Assembly (NCBI GenBank): GCA_964487555.1
Contig: CAZART010000061.1
Coordinates: 1-31,119, forward strand
Source of the DNA: CAZART01 sp964487555
GTDB taxonomy: Bacteria; Bacteroidota; Rhodothermia; Rhodothermales; VXPQ01
Reading direction: 5' to 3'
DNA: 31,119 nucleotides
A program made the position numbers and the translations under genes. Below the pieces are notes generated by a model. It was not told where the DNA came from. It made no database searches and saw only the letters and a program-made list of their open reading frames with translations. Of the stretch, positions 1-8,902 are shown piece by piece. Each line of letters starts with the position of its first letter. The first letter of the stretch is position 1.

Positions 1-1
1 G

Positions 2-448
2 TGGACGCAGTACGCCTTCGTGGTGTATCCGCGCGAGGATGCCGTCGGCATGGAGCTGAGGCTGCGCTACTGGCACCATTTCGAAGGGACCACCTACTGG
101 GACGACGTCGCGATCGCGAACATCGGCGGGACGAGACTGCTGAGTACCTCCATCGACGACGATCCGCTGAGCGAGGTGCCGCAGGCGATTGCGTTGCATC
201 AGAATTTCCCGAACCCCTTCAATCCGTCGACGACGATTGCGTTCGATCTGTCGACGATCGACAACGTCACGCTCGAGGTCTACAACGTGCTCGGGCAGCG
301 CGTCGCGTCGCTCATTCAAGGGCGTGAGATGACGGCCGGCCGCCACGAGGTAGGCTTCGATGCCACGCATCTCTCAAGCGGAACGTACCTGTACGTGCTG
401 AAGACCGCGCGGCGTACCGAGACGCGAACCATGGTTATTCTGAAGTAG
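2..448 (+). CDS. C-terminal part of a T9SS-sorted exported protein (5' truncated by the window edge)
   Basis: The reading frame is open from the first bases of the window, so the gene begins upstream; an in-frame GTG at 20 is probably internal. The visible 149 residues contain a beta-rich segment (W-T-Q-Y-A-F-V-V and Y-W-D-D-V-A-I-A-N-I, as at the end of a carbohydrate-binding-like jelly roll). A T9SS type A sorting domain follows: the core N-F-P-N-P-F-N-P-S-T-T, then V-Y-N-V-L-G-Q-R-V, L-S-S-G-T-Y-L-Y and a terminal M-V-I-L-K. In this family the domain directs secretion across the outer membrane and attachment at the surface. The stop lies 1 bp before the first possible start of the TonB receptor, so the gene may be the front part of the same operon. 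The catalytic or binding part is outside the window, so no function is assigned. Confidence 0.85.
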   Translation, partial: WTQYAFVVYPREDAVGMELRLRYWHHFEGTTYWDDVAIANIGGTRLLSTSIDDDPLSEVPQAIALHQNFPNPFNPSTTIAFDLSTIDNVTLEVYNVLGQRVASLIQGREMTAGRHEVGFDATHLSSGTYLYVLKTARRTETRTMVILK

Positions 449-449
449 A

Positions 450-3197
450 ATGGGAGAAGAGAGAACGGAGATGGGAGGTGGAAGATGGGAGATGGTCTTG
501 TCGCAGACCATCTCCTGTCTCCTACCTCCTATCACCCGTTTAACCAATTTGGTTTCGCGCGGCCTCATAGCTTTCTTGCTACTTGCCCTGGCGCCGGCAG
601 CCTACGCCCAGACCGGCAAGATTGCCGGGCGCGTCGTGGACGGCGATACGGGAGAGACGCTTCCGGGCGTCAATGTCGTCATCGTGGGGACGACCCAGGG
701 CGCGACGACGAACGTCGAGGGCTACTTCACCATACTCAACGTCCGGCCGGGGACGTATGCCGTCCGAGCTTCGTTCATCGGCTACACGCCGGTCGTCGTC
801 GAAAACGTACGGGTGCGCATCGATCAGACGACGGAGCTCGACTTCGACCTATCGACGGAGGTCCTGGAGGGAGAAGAGGTCGTCGTCACCGCCGAGCGCC
901 CCCTCGTACAGCGCGATCTTACGGGCACGCAGACCTCCGTCTCGTCCGAAGAGCTCGACGCGCTGCCGGTGTTGAACTTCAGCGACGTGATCAACCTGCA
1001 GGCCGGCGTCGTCGACGGACATTTCCGCGGCGGGCGAACGGGCGAGGTGTCCTGCATGGTCGACGGCGTGCCGATTAACGACGTCTACGATCAGAGCTAT
1101 GCCTACCAGGTGGAGAATAACGCCATTCAGGAAGTGCAGATCATCAGCGGCACGTTCAACGCGGAATACGGTCAGGCGCAGTCCGGCGTCGTGAACATCG
1201 TGACCAAAGACGGGGGCGATACGTTTCAGGGGTCGATCAGCGCGTTTGCGGGCGACTACCTGACGACGCAGACGGACCTCTTCCAGCGTACGGGCGACGT
1301 TTCGCCCACGGATTTCTACGAAGTACAGGGGACCTTTAGCGGACCGGTCGTGAAAGAGCGGCTGACGTTTTTCGCCTCCGGCCGGTACGTGGACGACCGG
1401 GGATATCTGTTTGGCCGGAACGTCGTGCAGCCGGTGAGTGAAACGGAAGGGGAGGGGGAAGGGGAAGTGGTCGCGGTCGATGGCCGGAGCGTTTTCGTAC
1501 CGGCACTGGGCGACAGCGGCTTTCATTCGATGAACTGGAGCCGGCAGGCGACGGGTCAGCTCAAACTCACAACGCGCCTCTTCGGAAGCAACCGTCTGTC
1601 CGTGAGCGGGCTCATCCAGCGCGACCAGGGCCAGAATTACGATCATCTTTTCCGATACAATCCCGGCGGCATCCCCACGACCTACGGGGACTCCCATTCG
1701 GCTACCGCGACGTACAGTCAGATCTTCGGCAGCAGGACGTTCATAGATCTGAAAACCGCCTATTTCGTCAACACCGTCGAAGCATACGTCTATGAGGATC
1801 CGCTCGATCCTCGATACCCGGCCGACGACGCGCTCCGACGCCTGGGCGGCAATTTCTCCTTCTATCGCGGTGGCGCGCGCATGCAGTACTTCCAGCGCGA
1901 GACGACCACCGCGCTCGGGCGGATCGACCTTACGAGCCAGGCCACTCAGCGTCACCAGCTCAAGGCCGGGCTGGAATTCAAACAGCACGAGCTCTATCTG
2001 AACGATTTCGAGATCAAGAACAACGCTGGAACGGGCTTCGAGCCCTCGATTCCGCAGGTGGGGACGCCGGATCACGTGCAGTACACGCGCCGTCCCGTCG
2101 AGGCTGCCGCCTACGTGCAGGACAAGATGGAATTCGACTATCTCGTCGTTAACGCCGGCGTACGCCTGGACTACTTCGACGGCAAGGGCGAGGTGCTCGA
2201 AGATTTCGGCAGGCCGCGCAGCTCGGCCCGACGATCGTCCGATTCTAAATGGCAGATTTCGCCGCGCATCGGGTTTGCGTATCCACTTTCCGAACGAGGC
2301 GTGGTCCACGTGTCGTACGGCCACTTCTTCCAGGTGCCGCCGTTCGAGTTTCTCTACACGAATGCGGATTACATCTACGATCCGGACGAAGGGCTGAATC
2401 GCGCCTTCGGCAATGCCGATCTCGAGCCGCAGCAGACCGTCGCCTATGAGATCGGTCTTCAGCAGGCCTTTAGTCCGACCATCGGGCTGGATGTCACCGT
2501 CTATTACAAGGACATCCGCAATCTGCTCGGCACGCGCATCGAGGTGATCCAGCCGGGATTCGACGAGCCGTTCCCCCTCGAAAAATACGGCCGCTTCATC
2601 AATCGCGACTACGGGCAGGTGAAGGGTGCCATCCTCGCCTTCGAGAAGCGCATGGCGGAGGGCTATGCCCTGAACGTGGACTATACGTTCCAGATCGCCC
2701 GCGGCAATGCCAGCGACCCCCGGTCGGTGCTGCTCGACGAGCAGAGCGGCGTAGAGCCTGAGAAGCAGCTCGTCCCGCTGGATTGGGACCGGCGCCACCA
2801 GCTCAACACGAGCCTTACCTTGGGCCGCCCCGGCAGCTGGCTCGCCACGCTCACGGGACGCCTCGGAAGCGGCCTGCCCTACACGCCCTCCCTTGCAGAC
2901 GAGCGCATCGGACTCGAGAATTCCGCGCGCCGTCCGGGGCGTGCCACGTTCGACCTGTACGCCTCGAAACAGGTGTCGCTTTCCGGCCTGAACGTTTCGT
3001 TGTTCACGCGCGTCTTCAACCTGCTCGACACGCGAAACGAGATTCACGTCTACACCGACACCGGGAGGGCCTTCCCTAACCTTCGCTTCTACACGGGCGA
3101 GCCGCAGGGTCTGAACACGAAAGACGAGTTCCTGGAGCGCCCCGACTTCTATTCACCCCCGCGGCAAGTGACCATCGGCCTTTCGTTCGATTTATGA
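450..3197 (+). CDS. TonB-dependent outer-membrane receptor with carboxypeptidase-regulatory-like N-terminal domain
   Basis: This is a 915-aa (from ATG 450) energised outer-membrane transporter for a large ligand, inferred to be a glycan from the sugar-uptake genes downstream. Residues about 37-54 are a signal peptide core ending A-Y-A-Q. Residues 55-140 form a carboxypeptidase-regulatory-like/CarboxypepD_reg domain (I-A-G-R-V-V-D-G-D-T-G-E-T-L-P-G-V-N-V). The plug domain follows at about 160-255 (M-V-D-G-V-P-I-N-D, then G-T-F-N-A-E-Y-G-Q-A-Q-S-G-V-V-N-I-V-T-K), then a beta-barrel ending in V-T-I-G-L-S-F-D-L. The start is uncertain: ATG 450 gives a very long n-region through the hairpin, while ATG 492 or TTG 549 would give more usual signal peptides. 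The 3' end overlaps the next gene by ATGA, so translation is probably coupled. No SusD-like partner is present. Confidence 0.92.
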   Translation: MGEERTEMGGGRWEMVLSQTISCLLPPITRLTNLVSRGLIAFLLLALAPAAYAQTGKIAGRVVDGDTGETLPGVNVVIVGTTQGATTNVEGYFTILNVRPGTYAVRASFIGYTPVVVENVRVRIDQTTELDFDLSTEVLEGEEVVVTAERPLVQRDLTGTQTSVSSEELDALPVLNFSDVINLQAGVVDGHFRGGRTGEVSCMVDGVPINDVYDQSYAYQVENNAIQEVQIISGTFNAEYGQAQSGVVNIVTKDGGDTFQGSISAFAGDYLTTQTDLFQRTGDVSPTDFYEVQGTFSGPVVKERLTFFASGRYVDDRGYLFGRNVVQPVSETEGEGEGEVVAVDGRSVFVPALGDSGFHSMNWSRQATGQLKLTTRLFGSNRLSVSGLIQRDQGQNYDHLFRYNPGGIPTTYGDSHSATATYSQIFGSRTFIDLKTAYFVNTVEAYVYEDPLDPRYPADDALRRLGGNFSFYRGGARMQYFQRETTTALGRIDLTSQATQRHQLKAGLEFKQHELYLNDFEIKNNAGTGFEPSIPQVGTPDHVQYTRRPVEAAAYVQDKMEFDYLVVNAGVRLDYFDGKGEVLEDFGRPRSSARRSSDSKWQISPRIGFAYPLSERGVVHVSYGHFFQVPPFEFLYTNADYIYDPDEGLNRAFGNADLEPQQTVAYEIGLQQAFSPTIGLDVTVYYKDIRNLLGTRIEVIQPGFDEPFPLEKYGRFINRDYGQVKGAILAFEKRMAEGYALNVDYTFQIARGNASDPRSVLLDEQSGVEPEKQLVPLDWDRRHQLNTSLTLGRPGSWLATLTGRLGSGLPYTPSLADERIGLENSARRPGRATFDLYASKQVSLSGLNVSLFTRVFNLLDTRNEIHVYTDTGRAFPNLRFYTGEPQGLNTKDEFLERPDFYSPPRQVTIGLSFDL
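467..536. repeat. Long imperfect inverted repeat (hairpin) at the receptor gene start
   Basis: A purine-rich left arm (467-498) pairs with a pyrimidine-rich right arm (505-536). By hand alignment 26 of 32 positions are complementary. The inner 11 bp are perfect: GGAGATGGTCT at 488-498 and AGACCATCTCC at 505-515, with a 6-nt loop. It lies within the first codons of the receptor reading frame, or just before its true start. There is no T-tract, so it is not a canonical intrinsic terminator. It could be a dispersed palindromic element or an mRNA structure controlling the receptor. Confidence 0.75.
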
Positions 3198-6100
3198 CGA
3201 TGCGACTCGAGCCATTCATAGCGAAGCTTCATCCGGCCGGCTCCGTCCTCGCGGCGGCGCTCATGATGATGATGATCGTGACGTCTGCCGCACTCGCGCA
3301 GCGCGAGCCGGATCCCGAACAGGGTCAGAACAAGTGGACGCAGTGGGGTGTGCTCGACGGCAACCGGGTGCGAACGCTCTACGCCAATCACGGCGAGATC
3401 GCCCATTGGCCCGACCAGCCCTCCGGAGAGTGGCCCAGAGGCAGCGGGCATTCCTATGTCGACGGCGTCGCGTTCATCGTCTCGACCAGAACGACCGACG
3501 CGGAAGGCAAGAGCATCTATCCACTCAGCACCAATTACCGGGAGTTCATAGATCTCGATCCGGTCACCAAGATTCCCTGGGGATGGGCGCCGCTGCCGGG
3601 GTATTCCAATCCCAGGCAGGATTCTCCGGCCCGCAGCGACGACGAATCCACCTGGCCTTCCGAATGGCCCGACCGCCCGATCGACTGGGCGGGGCAGTGG
3701 AACGGCTTTTTCGGACGCGGGGTCAAGAACGCCGACGTCGAGACGTACTTCGTCTTTGACGACGCCTCCGATCGGGAATGGACCCTTCCTCCTCACCGTT
3801 TCTATCCGTGTCCCGGCGACACGTCCCGCGGTGGGCTCGGACTTGAAGTCGCCACCCGCGGCTTTCAGTGGAATCACCCGCTGGCGCAGGACGTGATCTT
3901 CTGGCTCTACGAGATCACGAACGAGTGCGAGGTCGATTACGACGAGATCTTCTTTGCCCAGTATATCGATTGGGGCGTAGGCGGCACGGACGACTCCGGC
4001 GACGACGAAGGCGCGTACAACAAACAACTCGACCTGGCCTTCGCGTGGGACTTTGACGGCGTCGGCTCACCGGGACAATGGGGACCTGTAGGCGCCGTCG
4101 GCTATGCGTTCCTCGAATCGCCGGGCATCGCGACGGACAACCGCGACAATGACGACGACGGCATCACGGATGAGCGCCGGGAGAGCGGTCCGGGACAACT
4201 CATCGAGGGGCAGGATGCTATCCGCAGCTACGTGGAGTCGAACTACAACTTGCAGAACTTCGACTCCTTTTATCGCGGTCTCGAAGGGCGCCCTGCTTTT
4301 ATCGCGGGACGATGGTGGACGGGCGACGAGGACATGGACTGGGTCGGCTTCCGGGACGACAACGACAACGGCGAATGGGATGAAGGCGAGCTTCTGAACG
4401 ACGACGTGGGGGAGGACGGCCTCACTCCGACCGATGCAAATTATCCCGGGCGCGACCTCGGCGAGGGCGACGGACGCCCGACCGACGGAGAGCCTAACTT
4501 CGACGCCCTCGACAAGGACGAGTCGGACCAGATCGGGCTTACCGGTTTTGCGGTCTTCGACGTCCATCGCTACGAGCTGATCGACGACGAGGAGAATTTC
4601 CGCATCTTCGCGCGGGCCCTGCCTCCGCTCGAAGACATCACGCTCGAAGGCGGGCGAAACCTCGGGATGTTTTTTTCCTCCGGACCGTTCCCGCTGAAAG
4701 CCGGCCAGACCGAGCGGTTTTCGATGGCGCTGCTGTTTTCGGAGAAGGATTTCGGCCATCCCGCCGACATCGCCAATTCCGCCCTCGCCCGCAAAAAAGA
4801 GACGGTGCAGCAGATCTACAATGCCGACTACCGCTTCGCGCGGCCGCCGGACAAGCCCACCGTGAATGTCGTTCCCGGCGACGGGATGGTAACCCTTACG
4901 TGGGACGACGTCGCCGAGCGCTCGTTCGACCCCTTTCTGCGCGAGTTCGACTTCGAAGGCTACATGATTTACCGCTCGACCGAACCAAACTTCGAGGAGA
5001 ACCTGATCGTCACGGATGCCTTCGGCAATACGATCTTCCAGAAGCCGGTCGCGCAGTACGACTTGAGGAACGATTACCGAGGGTTGCATCCGGTCGCCGT
5101 GAACGGCGTGCAGTTCAATCTCGGCGACAACACCGGTCTGCGGCACACCTACGTCGATCGCGACGTGCGAAACGGGGAGACGTATTACTACGCCGTCGTG
5201 GCCTACGATCGCGGCCTCGTAGCTCGGGACGCCTTCGGCAACGTGCAGACGGAGCCGAGCGGCGCCGCTCGGGGGCTTTCGCCAAGCACGACGACGGCCG
5301 TCATCAAGAACGACGTGGCGGGCAACGTGGTGACCGACGTCAACACGGCCGTCGCCACGCCGCGCGCTCCCGCGGCCGGGTACATCCCGCCGGACGTTCT
5401 TACCTACGAGCGGTCTACCGTCGGTACGGGACCGATCGACGTACAGATCATCGTTCCAGGGCTCGTTCCCGAGCAGGCGGAATACGAGCTCACGTTCGAG
5501 AATCCGTCGCTCTGGCAGGACAGCTCGATGGTCTCCTACAAGCTGACGAATACGGCGACCGGCACGGTCGTCGACGAGGCGACGATCGAGGGCGGCCGAC
5601 GGGAGCTGCCACCAACCGAAGGATTTGTAGTCGAATTCGACGTACCCTCGCAGGTCGCCGTGATCGATTCGACGATCCGGTTCGTCGGCGACGGCGGCAC
5701 GGTCATACCGATCGTGCGGCCGGCAACGACCAGCGCGGTCATTCCGCCGGAGCGCTTCGTAGCCCGGCCCGCTGATTACGCCATCCACTTCACGGATGTG
5801 CCGGCGGACACGTCGCTGCGACTCACGTTCGGCACACGGGAGATCCCCACGAATTTTTACATCGAGAACACGACGACGGGCGAGCGGGAAGATTTCCTCG
5901 TCGTCGAAGACGTCGATTCCCTCCGCAATACAGAGTATGACCACGGCGACCTGATCATCCTCGTTACCGGCGAGACGCCGGACGCCGAACCTGAATTTGC
6001 CGCGGGGAAATGGCGCGGAAGCTGGGCGATACGGCTCGTTCCTCCGGATCCCGATATCGAACCGGATCTTCCGTCCATTCCCCCGGCAACAGGATCGGTC

Positions 6101-6511
6101 CTCCACTTCCGAACCGAGAAGCCGTTCCAGACCGGCGATCGTGTGACCTTCTCGCTGCGCCCGCCGTCGTACAGCGCGGAGCAGGCCAGAGACGAGCTGG
6201 ACGACATCTACGTGGTCCCAAACCCCTACGTGGCCGCGAGCGCGTTCGAGCCGCCGAATACGTACCGGGCGGGCCGCGGCGAGCGGCGCATCTACTTCAT
6301 GAATCTGCCCGCCGAATGCACGATTCGCATCTATACGATTACCGGCCAGCTCGTAAACACGCTGAAGCACGATTCGTCGATCGACGACGGACAGCTCTCG
6401 TGGGATCTTGTGACGAAAGACGGCATGAATGCCGCATACGGCATCTACATCTATCATGTGGATGCTCCGGGCGTAGGTGAATACGTAGACCGTTTCGCGG
6501 TGATCAAATGA
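3194..6511 (+). CDS. Large T9SS-sorted surface protein with Fn3-like domain and acidic Ca-binding-like segments
   Basis: 1105 aa, starting at an ATG that overlaps the receptor stop codon. A signal peptide (hydrophobic stretch with four consecutive Met, ending A-L-A-Q) covers about residues 1-36. The large N-terminal part is not recognised. Around residues 315-330 and 380-400 are Asp-rich stretches (D-N-R-D-N-D-D-D-G-I and D-D-N-D-N-G-E-W-D-E-G-E) resembling thrombospondin-type-3/dockerin-like calcium loops. From about 554 (K-P-T-V-N-V-V-P-G-D-G-M-V-T-L-T-W-D-D) there is a fibronectin-III-like domain. The final ~100 residues (V-V-P-N-P-Y, then I-Y-T-I-T-G-Q-L-V, A-Y-G-I-Y-I-Y-H-V, F-A-V-I-K) are a FlgD-Ig/T9SS type A-like sorting domain. 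Its place between the TonB receptor and a PorV/PorQ barrel suggests a surface partner of the receptor, perhaps doing SusD's job. That role is inference. Confidence 0.85.
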   Translation: MTMRLEPFIAKLHPAGSVLAAALMMMMIVTSAALAQREPDPEQGQNKWTQWGVLDGNRVRTLYANHGEIAHWPDQPSGEWPRGSGHSYVDGVAFIVSTRTTDAEGKSIYPLSTNYREFIDLDPVTKIPWGWAPLPGYSNPRQDSPARSDDESTWPSEWPDRPIDWAGQWNGFFGRGVKNADVETYFVFDDASDREWTLPPHRFYPCPGDTSRGGLGLEVATRGFQWNHPLAQDVIFWLYEITNECEVDYDEIFFAQYIDWGVGGTDDSGDDEGAYNKQLDLAFAWDFDGVGSPGQWGPVGAVGYAFLESPGIATDNRDNDDDGITDERRESGPGQLIEGQDAIRSYVESNYNLQNFDSFYRGLEGRPAFIAGRWWTGDEDMDWVGFRDDNDNGEWDEGELLNDDVGEDGLTPTDANYPGRDLGEGDGRPTDGEPNFDALDKDESDQIGLTGFAVFDVHRYELIDDEENFRIFARALPPLEDITLEGGRNLGMFFSSGPFPLKAGQTERFSMALLFSEKDFGHPADIANSALARKKETVQQIYNADYRFARPPDKPTVNVVPGDGMVTLTWDDVAERSFDPFLREFDFEGYMIYRSTEPNFEENLIVTDAFGNTIFQKPVAQYDLRNDYRGLHPVAVNGVQFNLGDNTGLRHTYVDRDVRNGETYYYAVVAYDRGLVARDAFGNVQTEPSGAARGLSPSTTTAVIKNDVAGNVVTDVNTAVATPRAPAAGYIPPDVLTYERSTVGTGPIDVQIIVPGLVPEQAEYELTFENPSLWQDSSMVSYKLTNTATGTVVDEATIEGGRRELPPTEGFVVEFDVPSQVAVIDSTIRFVGDGGTVIPIVRPATTSAVIPPERFVARPADYAIHFTDVPADTSLRLTFGTREIPTNFYIENTTTGEREDFLVVEDVDSLRNTEYDHGDLIILVTGETPDAEPEFAAGKWRGSWAIRLVPPDPDIEPDLPSIPPATGSVLHFRTEKPFQTGDRVTFSLRPPSYSAEQARDELDDIYVVPNPYVAASAFEPPNTYRAGRGERRIYFMNLPAECTIRIYTITGQLVNTLKHDSSIDDGQLSWDLVTKDGMNAAYGIYIYHVDAPGVGEYVDRFAVIK

Positions 6512-7548
6512 AAAAGCCCGCTCGCATCGTATGGATTTTTGCCGCGGTCGCTTCAGTCGGAGCGTTGTGCGTCCGGCCCGCCGCGGCGCAGGCCGTCTCG
6601 AAGGTGGGCACGACGGCCGGGGAGTTTCTGCAGATCGGAGTCGGTGCACGAGCCACGGCGCTGGGCGGCGCCTTCGTCGCCGCGGCCGACGACGCGTCGG
6701 CGCTCTACTGGAATCCTGCGGGATTATCCCACCTGACGCAAGGTGAGATTATCGCCACGCACAGCGAATGGCTGGCGGACGTCAACTTCGACTACCTGGG
6801 CGTGAGCCTGCCGCTCGGAGCGATAGGCACCGTCGGCGTCTCCGTCACCATGCTGAACGTGCCGGAGATGCTCGTGCGAACGGAGGACCGGCAGGAGGGA
6901 ACCGGTGAGACGTTCGACGCGGCCGATCTGGCCGTCGGCCTGTCGATCGGGCGCGCGGTCACAGACCGGTTTTCGGTCGGCCTCACCGCTAAATTCATCC
7001 AGCAGCGCATCTGGCATTCGTCGGCGACCGGCTTTGCGGTCGATCTCGGTACGCAGTTCCGGACGGATTTCTTCGGCGGCCTCACGATCGGCGCCACGCT
7101 CTACAACTTTGGGACCGACATGCGGATGGACGGCCGCGACTTGCGAACGTTCGTCGATCCGGATCCGCGCCAGCTCGGCAACAACGATCGCGTTCCCGTG
7201 AATTACGAGCTCGACCGCTGGAGTCTGCCGCTCAACTTTCAGATCGGCGTCAGCACGCGTGCCGTCAACTCCCGCATGCATCGGCTGACCGTGTCCCTCG
7301 ACGCCCTCCACCCATCTTCCAACTATGAAAGCGTGAACGCCGGGATGGAATACGCCTTTCAGGAACGCTTTTTTCTTCGCGGTGGCTACCAGGCGCTCTT
7401 CCTGGACGATGCGGAGGGCGGCGTCTCCGGTGGGGTAGGTGTGCACCAGCGGATGTTCTACGGAGGCGACCTCATGCTTCATTACGCCTATCGCACGGCC
7501 GGCCGCCTCGACGGAGTGCACGTGATCGAGCTGGGCATTTCTTTCTAA
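6508..7548 (+). CDS. PorV/PorQ-family outer-membrane barrel protein
   Basis: 346 aa, with ATGA overlap to the previous gene. A signal peptide (K-K-P-A-R start, hydrophobic core, cleavage near A-A-A-Q-A) precedes the family hallmark: F-L-Q-I-G-V-G-A-R-A-T-A-L-G-G-A-F-V-A, then A-D-D-A-S-A-L-Y-W-N-P-A-G-L. Repeated amphipathic beta-strands continue to a terminal aromatic (V-I-E-L-G-I-S-F), as in FadL/PorV-type barrels. PorV is known as the T9SS shuttle that carries substrates to the attachment complex, while other family members are uncharacterised. Being translationally coupled to a T9SS substrate gene, this copy could be a dedicated carrier or anchor for the 1105-aa protein (inference). Family confidence is high; the exact role is unknown. 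Confidence 0.88.
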   Translation: MKKPARIVWIFAAVASVGALCVRPAAAQAVSKVGTTAGEFLQIGVGARATALGGAFVAAADDASALYWNPAGLSHLTQGEIIATHSEWLADVNFDYLGVSLPLGAIGTVGVSVTMLNVPEMLVRTEDRQEGTGETFDAADLAVGLSIGRAVTDRFSVGLTAKFIQQRIWHSSATGFAVDLGTQFRTDFFGGLTIGATLYNFGTDMRMDGRDLRTFVDPDPRQLGNNDRVPVNYELDRWSLPLNFQIGVSTRAVNSRMHRLTVSLDALHPSSNYESVNAGMEYAFQERFFLRGGYQALFLDDAEGGVSGGVGVHQRMFYGGDLMLHYAYRTAGRLDGVHVIELGISF

Positions 7549-7551
7549 GAA

Positions 7552-8841
7552 ATGCGAATCGCTCCCATCCTCCTCCTTCTTGTTCTTATCGCGGCCTGCG
7601 GCCCGACCCATCGATCGGGCCGGTCGGACTCCGTCGTGCGTCTTACGTATTGGCCGGCGCAGAACGAATACGAGCGGCTCCTGGCCGGCGAACTTGCTGC
7701 GCAATGGAACGAAGCCCATCCGGGCGTGCAGGTGACGGTTCAGCCCATCCCGGCCGGACAGTCGAGCGAGGAGGTCCTGCTGGCCGCCATCGTGGCCGGC
7801 ACGACGCCGGACATCTGTTCCAACATCTGGCCCGGCATCGTCAACGACTTCGTCCGCGCAGGCGGCGTGATGGCGCTCGACGATATGCCCGGATTCGACT
7901 CGCTCGTGACGAGCCGCCTCCCCGAGCAGATTCCGGACCAGTTTCGCTCCGCTGACGGGCGGCTGTACCAGATGCCGTGGAAGACGAATCCGATCATGAT
8001 GCAGTACAACAAGCGCATCTTCCGGGAAGCCGGCTTCGACGATCCGCCCGGAACGTACAGCGAATTTCTGGCTGCCGCTGAGGCGATCACCAGAGATCTC
8101 GACGGTGACGGCCAGACCGATCGGTGGATCGGCTACCGCGATATCCGCCCGATCTGGTGGCAGCGCTACTTCGATTTCTACGCCCTGTATATCGGGGCTT
8201 CGAACGGAAAGACATTCTTCAGCGATGGAGAGCCCGACCTGGACACCCAGGCTGCGACGGACGTGTTCGATTTCTTCGCCAAGATCTACGGGGGCGGCTA
8301 TTTTCCCATCACTACCTACCAGGGAAGCGCGTTCGTTTCGACGGCGGTGGCTACAGAATTTGTCGGCCCGTGGAATATCTCCTGGCTGCAGGAAAACGCT
8401 CCGGACATGGAGTACGACTACGCGCCGCTGCCCGTGCCGGATGACCACGAAGGTCCGCCGTACACCTACGGGGACTTCAAGAATATCGTCATCTTCTCCG
8501 ACACGAGGCATCCCGACGAGGCCTGGGAATTTCTGCAGTTTCTGGTGACCAAGCAGGCGGATTTGCGCCTGATGGAGTTGACGAAGCAGATTCCGGTTCG
8601 GCGCGACCTGCTGACCGACTCGACCTTCGCCGATTTTTTCGAACGCCAGCCTCTCGTGGTGCCGTTTGCGGAGCAGGCCCCGTACACGCGCGGTGTCGAC
8701 GCGGTGCCCTCGTTTCAGGAGATTCTCGATGCCATTGCCCAGGAATTCGAGGCGGCGGCGGTGTATCGCGTCCGGACTCCGTTGGAGGCGACGGAGAAGG
8801 CCGTCGGGCGCATCAGGGTCATTCACGAATGGAGCTTATAA
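7552..8841 (+). CDS. Sugar ABC transporter substrate-binding lipoprotein (extracellular solute-binding family 1)
   Basis: 429 aa, starting 3 bp after the previous stop. The N-terminus is a lipoprotein signal with lipobox L-I-A-A-C, so Cys16 is the predicted lipidated residue. The mature part has the family-1 sugar-binder pattern: V-R-L-T-Y-W-P-A-Q-N-E at the start of the first lobe, then T-T-P-D-I-C-S-N-I-W, L-Y-Q-M-P-W-K-T-N-P-I-M-M-Q-Y-N-K, and G-P-W-N-I-S-W-L-Q. The length fits MalE/UgpB-type binders. Two cognate permease genes follow directly. The ligand is probably an oligosaccharide delivered by the TonB receptor and ending at the GH130 enzymes (inference from order). Confidence 0.93.
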   Translation: MRIAPILLLLVLIAACGPTHRSGRSDSVVRLTYWPAQNEYERLLAGELAAQWNEAHPGVQVTVQPIPAGQSSEEVLLAAIVAGTTPDICSNIWPGIVNDFVRAGGVMALDDMPGFDSLVTSRLPEQIPDQFRSADGRLYQMPWKTNPIMMQYNKRIFREAGFDDPPGTYSEFLAAAEAITRDLDGDGQTDRWIGYRDIRPIWWQRYFDFYALYIGASNGKTFFSDGEPDLDTQAATDVFDFFAKIYGGGYFPITTYQGSAFVSTAVATEFVGPWNISWLQENAPDMEYDYAPLPVPDDHEGPPYTYGDFKNIVIFSDTRHPDEAWEFLQFLVTKQADLRLMELTKQIPVRRDLLTDSTFADFFERQPLVVPFAEQAPYTRGVDAVPSFQEILDAIAQEFEAAAVYRVRTPLEATEKAVGRIRVIHEWSL

Positions 8842-8890
8842 TGGCCGGCCGCGCACACAGACGCCTAATGGCCGGCCGCGCACATAGACG
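8839..8890. repeat. 25-bp direct repeat, two copies at a 27-bp period
   Basis: Positions 8839-8863 and 8866-8890 match at 24 of 25 bases (one C/T difference). Each begins with TAATGGCCGGCC. The first copy supplies the TAA stop of the solute-binding protein. The two copies fill nearly the whole gap before the first permease gene. Confidence 0.9.
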
Positions 8891-8902
8891 GCACGACTCA
8901 GG

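Noticed and set aside
849..8826. Very long open frames on the minus strand opposite the receptor, T9SS protein, PorV-like and binding-protein genes (700-860 codons)
   Set aside because: They are shadows of GC-rich coding sequence on the other strand. Their translations are rich in Arg, His and Val, with no domain, signal peptide or sensible start, while the + strand frames have clear families.
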